From contig CAZHIQ010000013.1 of assembly GCA_964532595.1 (NCBI GenBank), forward strand, positions 1-64,000: a stretch of 64,000 nucleotides of DNA, written 5' to 3'. The stretch is from Chryseosolibacter sp964532595 (GTDB taxonomy: Bacteria; Bacteroidota; Bacteroidia; Cytophagales; Cyclobacteriaceae). The translations under genes were made by a program, and so were the position numbers. Positions 60,859 through 64,000 of the stretch are shown piece by piece. The notes below the pieces were generated by a model, which was not told the DNA's origin, did not search any database, and was given only the letters and a program-made list of their open reading frames with translations. Positions within the stretch are counted from its first letter, which is position 1; every line of letters begins with the position of its first letter.

Positions 60859-61788
60859 ATGAAAACAGTTCGCGCCTATGCGCCGGCTACAGTAGCCAAT
60901 GTGTCTTGCGGGTTCGATGTCTTCGGTTTTGCCGTTGAAGACCCTGGAGATGAAGTTGTACTCACCCTCACCGATACGCCGGGGGTACGTATCACCGATA
61001 TTGAAGGTGATCAGGGACGTCTTCCCCGTGATGTTGAGAAGAATACCGCGGGGGTGGCCGTGCAGGCATTTCTGAATGCCCGTGGCAGCGGGCAGGGAGT
61101 TGATATCGTACTGAAAAAGAACCTTCCGCTCGGCAGCGGTATGGGTTCAAGTGCGGCAAGCTCCGTAGCGGCGCTGGTAGGTGTAAATCACTTGCTCGGG
61201 AATCCTCTTGAGCGAAAAGACTTGCTTCCCTTTGCTATGGAAGCCGAAAGAATCGCGTGCGGATCGGCGCATGCCGACAACGTTGCGCCGGCGCTTCTTG
61301 GAGGCTTTGTATTGATTCGGGGCTATGAACCGCTTGATGTAGTCTCCATCCCCACGCCTGAATCACTGCATTGCACCCTTATTCACCCGCAGGTTGAGTT
61401 GAATACCAAAGACTCGCGTCAGGTGCTGCGCATGAACATTCCGTTGCGAGATGCAGTCACGCAGTGGGGAAACATAGCCGGTCTCGTGGCTGGCTTGATG
61501 AAGTCCGACCTCGGACTAATCAGCCGCTCCCTGAAGGACGTCATCGTTGAACCGGTGCGCTCCATGCTGATCCCCGGCTTCGAAGATGTTAAGGCACGTA
61601 TTGCCGCGGGAGGCGCGCTGGGGTCGGGAATCTCGGGGTCGGGTCCGACCCTCTTTGCCCTTTCGGCCGACGAGGAAACTGCTCGCCGGGTAGGGGAGGT
61701 GGCGCGGGAGGCGTTTGCTGCCCGGGCATTGGAAAGTGAAGTGTTTATCTCGCGGATTAACCCGCGGGGTGCCGTAATACTGGAATAA
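60859..61788 (+). CDS. thrB: Homoserine kinase
   Basis: This 309-residue GHMP kinase has the ATP-binding motif PLGSGMGSSAASSVAALVG, the start KTVRAYAPATVANVSCGFD and the C-terminal GSGISGSGPTLFAL loop. It phosphorylates homoserine. I chose the ATG at 60859, two bases after the thrA stop; the frame extends further but only into thrA. Confidence 0.96.
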   Translation: MKTVRAYAPATVANVSCGFDVFGFAVEDPGDEVVLTLTDTPGVRITDIEGDQGRLPRDVEKNTAGVAVQAFLNARGSGQGVDIVLKKNLPLGSGMGSSAASSVAALVGVNHLLGNPLERKDLLPFAMEAERIACGSAHADNVAPALLGGFVLIRGYEPLDVVSIPTPESLHCTLIHPQVELNTKDSRQVLRMNIPLRDAVTQWGNIAGLVAGLMKSDLGLISRSLKDVIVEPVRSMLIPGFEDVKARIAAGGALGSGISGSGPTLFALSADEETARRVGEVAREAFAARALESEVFISRINPRGAVILE

Positions 61789-61824
61789 ATTAGGAACGCT
61801 TCTGCGTTTTGTAGCATCAACGAT

Positions 61825-63132
61825 ATGAGATTTTACAGTACCAATAATCCGAATAATTATACAACACTACGCGAAGCGGTCTTGCAGGGACTGGCACCCG
61901 ACAACGGGCTTTATATGCCGGAATATATTCCTGCGTTCGACAAGGCTTTCTTCGAGGCCTTGCCGGGACGCAAGTTCAACGACTTGGCCTTCGACGTCGC
62001 CCGGGCTTTCACTGGCGACGACGTGCCCGAAGACGCGTTGCGGAGAATTGTCGACCACACCATAGCCTTTGACGCTCCTCTGGTAGAGGTGGAACCGAAT
62101 ATTCACGCCCTGGAACTGTTTCACGGCCCGACTATGGCGTTTAAGGATTTCGGCGCGCGTTTCATGTCGCAACTCCTGGGCTATTTTGCACAGTCGATCG
62201 GCAAGGAGGTCGTGATTCTGGTAGCTACTTCCGGCGATACCGGAAGCGCGGTTGCCAATGGGTTTCTCGGTGTACCCGGCATCCGGGTCATGGTGTTGTA
62301 CCCGTCTGGCAAAGTCAGCGATGTTCAGGAGAAACAGTTCACGACGCTCGGACAGAATATAACGGCACTTGAGGTAAACGGCACTTTCGATGACTGCCAG
62401 CGTCTTGTAAAGACGGCATTTCTCGATCAGGAGCTGACGAACCGGTATTTTCTGACATCAGCCAACTCGATCAATATTGCCCGCCTTATTCCGCAGTCGT
62501 TTTACTATTTCTACGCCTGGTCGCGTCGTAAGGATATCAACCGACCGGTTGTGTTCTCGGTGCCGAGTGGCAACTTCGGAAACCTCACCGCAGGCCTTCT
62601 GGCTTCACGCATGGGACTGCCCGTGCGGCGGTTCGTAGCCAGCACCAATATCAACGACGTAGTACCTCAATATCTGCGCAGCGGAGAACTCAATCCGCGC
62701 CCGTCCTTTCAGACGATGAGCAACGCGATGGACGTTGGTAATCCGAGCAATTTTGCGCGGATGATGGATTTATATGGAAGTGAACTGGACGCGGTGAGAC
62801 GCGATATCGAGGGCTACGCCTTCACGGATGAAGAGACAGCCGCGGCCATGCGCGACGTAGCTCAGCGAACGGGCTATACGCTCGATCCCCACGGCGCCGT
62901 AGGTTACCTGGGGCTTAAACGATATCTGGAAACAGACCGCGAAGCAGAAGGTATTTTCCTTGAAACGGCTCATCCCGCCAAGTTTGGGGAGTCGGTGGAG
63001 GCTACGATAGGCAAGAAGATCGATCTTCCCCCCGCTCTGGCAAAATTCGCGAAGGGTGTCAAGCAGACTGTGGAAACGGAGTCGAGCTACGAGGCTTTCC
63101 GCGAGACGCTCACGCGACAACTTGCCTCGTAG
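61825..63132 (+). CDS. thrC: Threonine synthase
   Basis: This 435-residue PLP enzyme has the cofactor Lys107 in HGPTMAFKDFGARF, the phosphate loop ATSGDTGSAVANGFLG and the C-terminal motif TAHPAKFGESVEA. It makes threonine from O-phosphohomoserine, the last step of the operon. The opening FYSTNNPNNYTTLREAVLQGL is typical of the bacterial class without an S-adenosylmethionine site. A 36-base gap follows thrB. Confidence 0.97.
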   Translation: MRFYSTNNPNNYTTLREAVLQGLAPDNGLYMPEYIPAFDKAFFEALPGRKFNDLAFDVARAFTGDDVPEDALRRIVDHTIAFDAPLVEVEPNIHALELFHGPTMAFKDFGARFMSQLLGYFAQSIGKEVVILVATSGDTGSAVANGFLGVPGIRVMVLYPSGKVSDVQEKQFTTLGQNITALEVNGTFDDCQRLVKTAFLDQELTNRYFLTSANSINIARLIPQSFYYFYAWSRRKDINRPVVFSVPSGNFGNLTAGLLASRMGLPVRRFVASTNINDVVPQYLRSGELNPRPSFQTMSNAMDVGNPSNFARMMDLYGSELDAVRRDIEGYAFTDEETAAAMRDVAQRTGYTLDPHGAVGYLGLKRYLETDREAEGIFLETAHPAKFGESVEATIGKKIDLPPALAKFAKGVKQTVETESSYEAFRETLTRQLAS

Positions 63133-63144
63133 CCTGGCAGAAAA

Positions 63145-63795
63145 TTAACGCCCCCAGCCCTCTTCGCCGAGCAGAGGGACGAATGCGAAGTTGTCGAACG
63201 ACTCCTCGACAAGCTTTCCCTGTGATTTCCGGATGCGTAACATTTTCTGTTTCTCACGGTCACCAACGGGAATGACCAGTATGCCCGGATCGGCCAGTTG
63301 GTCGATCAGCGCACCGGGCACCACGGGGGCACCGGCTGTAACGATAATCTTGTCGAACGGGGCCTTGCCAGGGACCCCTTTAGAGCCGTCGCCGTGGAAA
63401 AAATACGGCCGGTAGCCCAGTTTGGGCAGGAAACTCTTGACTTTCTCGAACAACACCCGGTTGTATTCGATCGTATAGACCTGAGCGCCGAGCTCAAGAA
63501 GGATACACGCCTGGTAGCCCGATCCCGTCCCAATCTCCAAAACCTTGTCGCCCGGCCTTATTTCCAGCTTTTCAGTCTGGAAAGCGACCGTATAGGGTTG
63601 CGAGATGGTCTGACCTTCCCCGATAGGGAAGGCTTTGTCCTGGTAGGCGTGAGCCAGCAGAGCGTCGTCGAAAAAGACGTGGCGTGGCACTTTTCCTATA
63701 GCCGCTAATACGCGCTTGTCGGAAATGCCCTTTTTTTCCAGGATTTGGACAAGCTTGTTGCGCAATCCCCGATGCTTATAACTATCCTCAAACAT
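63145..63795 (-). CDS. pcm: Protein-L-isoaspartate O-methyltransferase
   Basis: This 216-residue SAM-dependent enzyme has the family start HRGLRNKLVQILEKKGISDKRVLAAI, GEGQTISQPYTVAFQTE, motif I VLEIGTGSGYQACIL and post-motif TAGAPVVPGALIDQL. It methylates isoaspartyl residues of damaged proteins. It is convergent with thrC (12-base gap). Confidence 0.96.
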   Translation of the reverse strand: MFEDSYKHRGLRNKLVQILEKKGISDKRVLAAIGKVPRHVFFDDALLAHAYQDKAFPIGEGQTISQPYTVAFQTEKLEIRPGDKVLEIGTGSGYQACILLELGAQVYTIEYNRVLFEKVKSFLPKLGYRPYFFHGDGSKGVPGKAPFDKIIVTAGAPVVPGALIDQLADPGILVIPVGDREKQKMLRIRKSQGKLVEESFDNFAFVPLLGEEGWGR

Positions 63796-63807
63796 GCAAT
63801 TTTGGCA

Positions 63808-63963
63808 CTAAAAAGCCATTTTTTCAGGGTTTACAAAGTTTCTAAAAAAGCCTAGGAAATTTCCCTCGAATGCTCTTACTTTAAAGTCCTCTCCAACCAC
63901 AGTGAATAAAAGCTGTTTGCCATAGCGTTTCTCTGTGAACCTGCTCCTGAACGTAAACTGGCC
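63808..63963 (-). other. Stop-free stretch without a start codon at the right edge (possible gene remnant)
   Basis: The last 205 bases hold no clear gene. One minus-strand frame is open from 63963 to the stop at 63808-63810, with an in-frame TGA just before it (63964-63966) and no ATG. Its codons (AGA, TTA, CTA) differ from the neighbouring genes. It could be a decayed gene end or chance. Confidence 0.2.
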
Positions 63964-64000
63964 TCAAAACCAGCTTACTTCAAGGGCAGGCAGAGGAGAG

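Noticed and set aside
63803..63822. TGGCACT at 63804 as a third sigma-54 -24 box
   Set aside because: No -12 box at the right distance and no GTTCA-N4-TGAAC palindrome upstream.

Overview
The window is chromosomal DNA of a Bacteroidota bacterium, most likely a Cytophagales member with about 50% GC. Supporting signs are a GldC gliding-motility gene, a type III glutamine synthetase, a two-domain CrtYcd-type lycopene cyclase, the order ftsX-DUF3098-uppP-truB-ribF, SusC-like TonB receptor architecture, many lipoproteins, and upstream TAnnTTTG boxes typical of the Bacteroidota primary sigma factor. I see no rRNA, tRNA, insertion sequence, prophage or CRISPR array. The phylum call is firm; the order is inference.

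Layout. 1-6 kb: an NtrC-type sigma-54 activator (cut by the left edge) divergent from an efflux cluster (HlyD-like adaptor, ABC ATPase, MacB/FtsX-like permease). 5.9-8.5 kb: a translationally coupled carotenoid operon (crtB, idi, crtZ, lycopene cyclase). 8.6-15.4 kb: Lhr-like helicase, phosphate transporter, secreted hydrolase, PdeM-like phosphoesterase, CapA-like protein. 15.4-18.6 kb: a tight operon of an LTA-synthase-like sulfatase, a beta-barrel protein and a small secreted protein. 18.7-25.8 kb: amidohydrolase lipoprotein, TerB-like protein, head-GIN protein, GSIII and a CtpA-type protease. 25.9-29.9 kb: an operon for D-amino acid or dipeptide use (GntP, RidA, D-threonine-aldolase-like enzyme, M19 dipeptidase). 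30-37 kb: fabH, leuS, a DUF885 metalloprotease, a response regulator and an unknown lipoprotein. 37.3-41.6 kb: a 1010-residue TerB/FHA-like/ABCG fusion, a YdcF-like protein and a rhodanese. 41.6-47.3 kb: ester uptake genes (lipase, SGNH lipoprotein, TonB receptor). 47.5-54.5 kb: scoAB, gldC, ribF-truB-uppP-DUF3098-ftsX, and an ECF sigma/anti-sigma pair. 54.8-58 kb: membrane pyrophosphatase, an unknown protein and a hotdog thioesterase. 58.2-63.8 kb: a threonine operon (leader peptide, thrA, thrB, thrC) and pcm.

Two regulatory systems stand out and are not visible from the gene list alone. First, the two non-coding regions of the efflux cluster (upstream of HlyD and of the permease) share the same arrangement: a GTTCA-N4-TGAAC palindrome followed 52-53 bases later by a sigma-54-like TGGCAYRTTTSTTGG element. 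This suggests that the adjacent NtrC-type protein activates both transcription units. Second, a 35-codon open frame at 58175-58282, just before thrA, ends in a run of eight Thr and three Ile/Val codons within mutually exclusive hairpins. It is a threonine/isoleucine attenuator like E. coli thrL, here in a Bacteroidota genome. Also notable are three short low-complexity repeat arrays around scoAB and gldC, and a terminator-like hairpin between the predicted hppA promoter and hppA.
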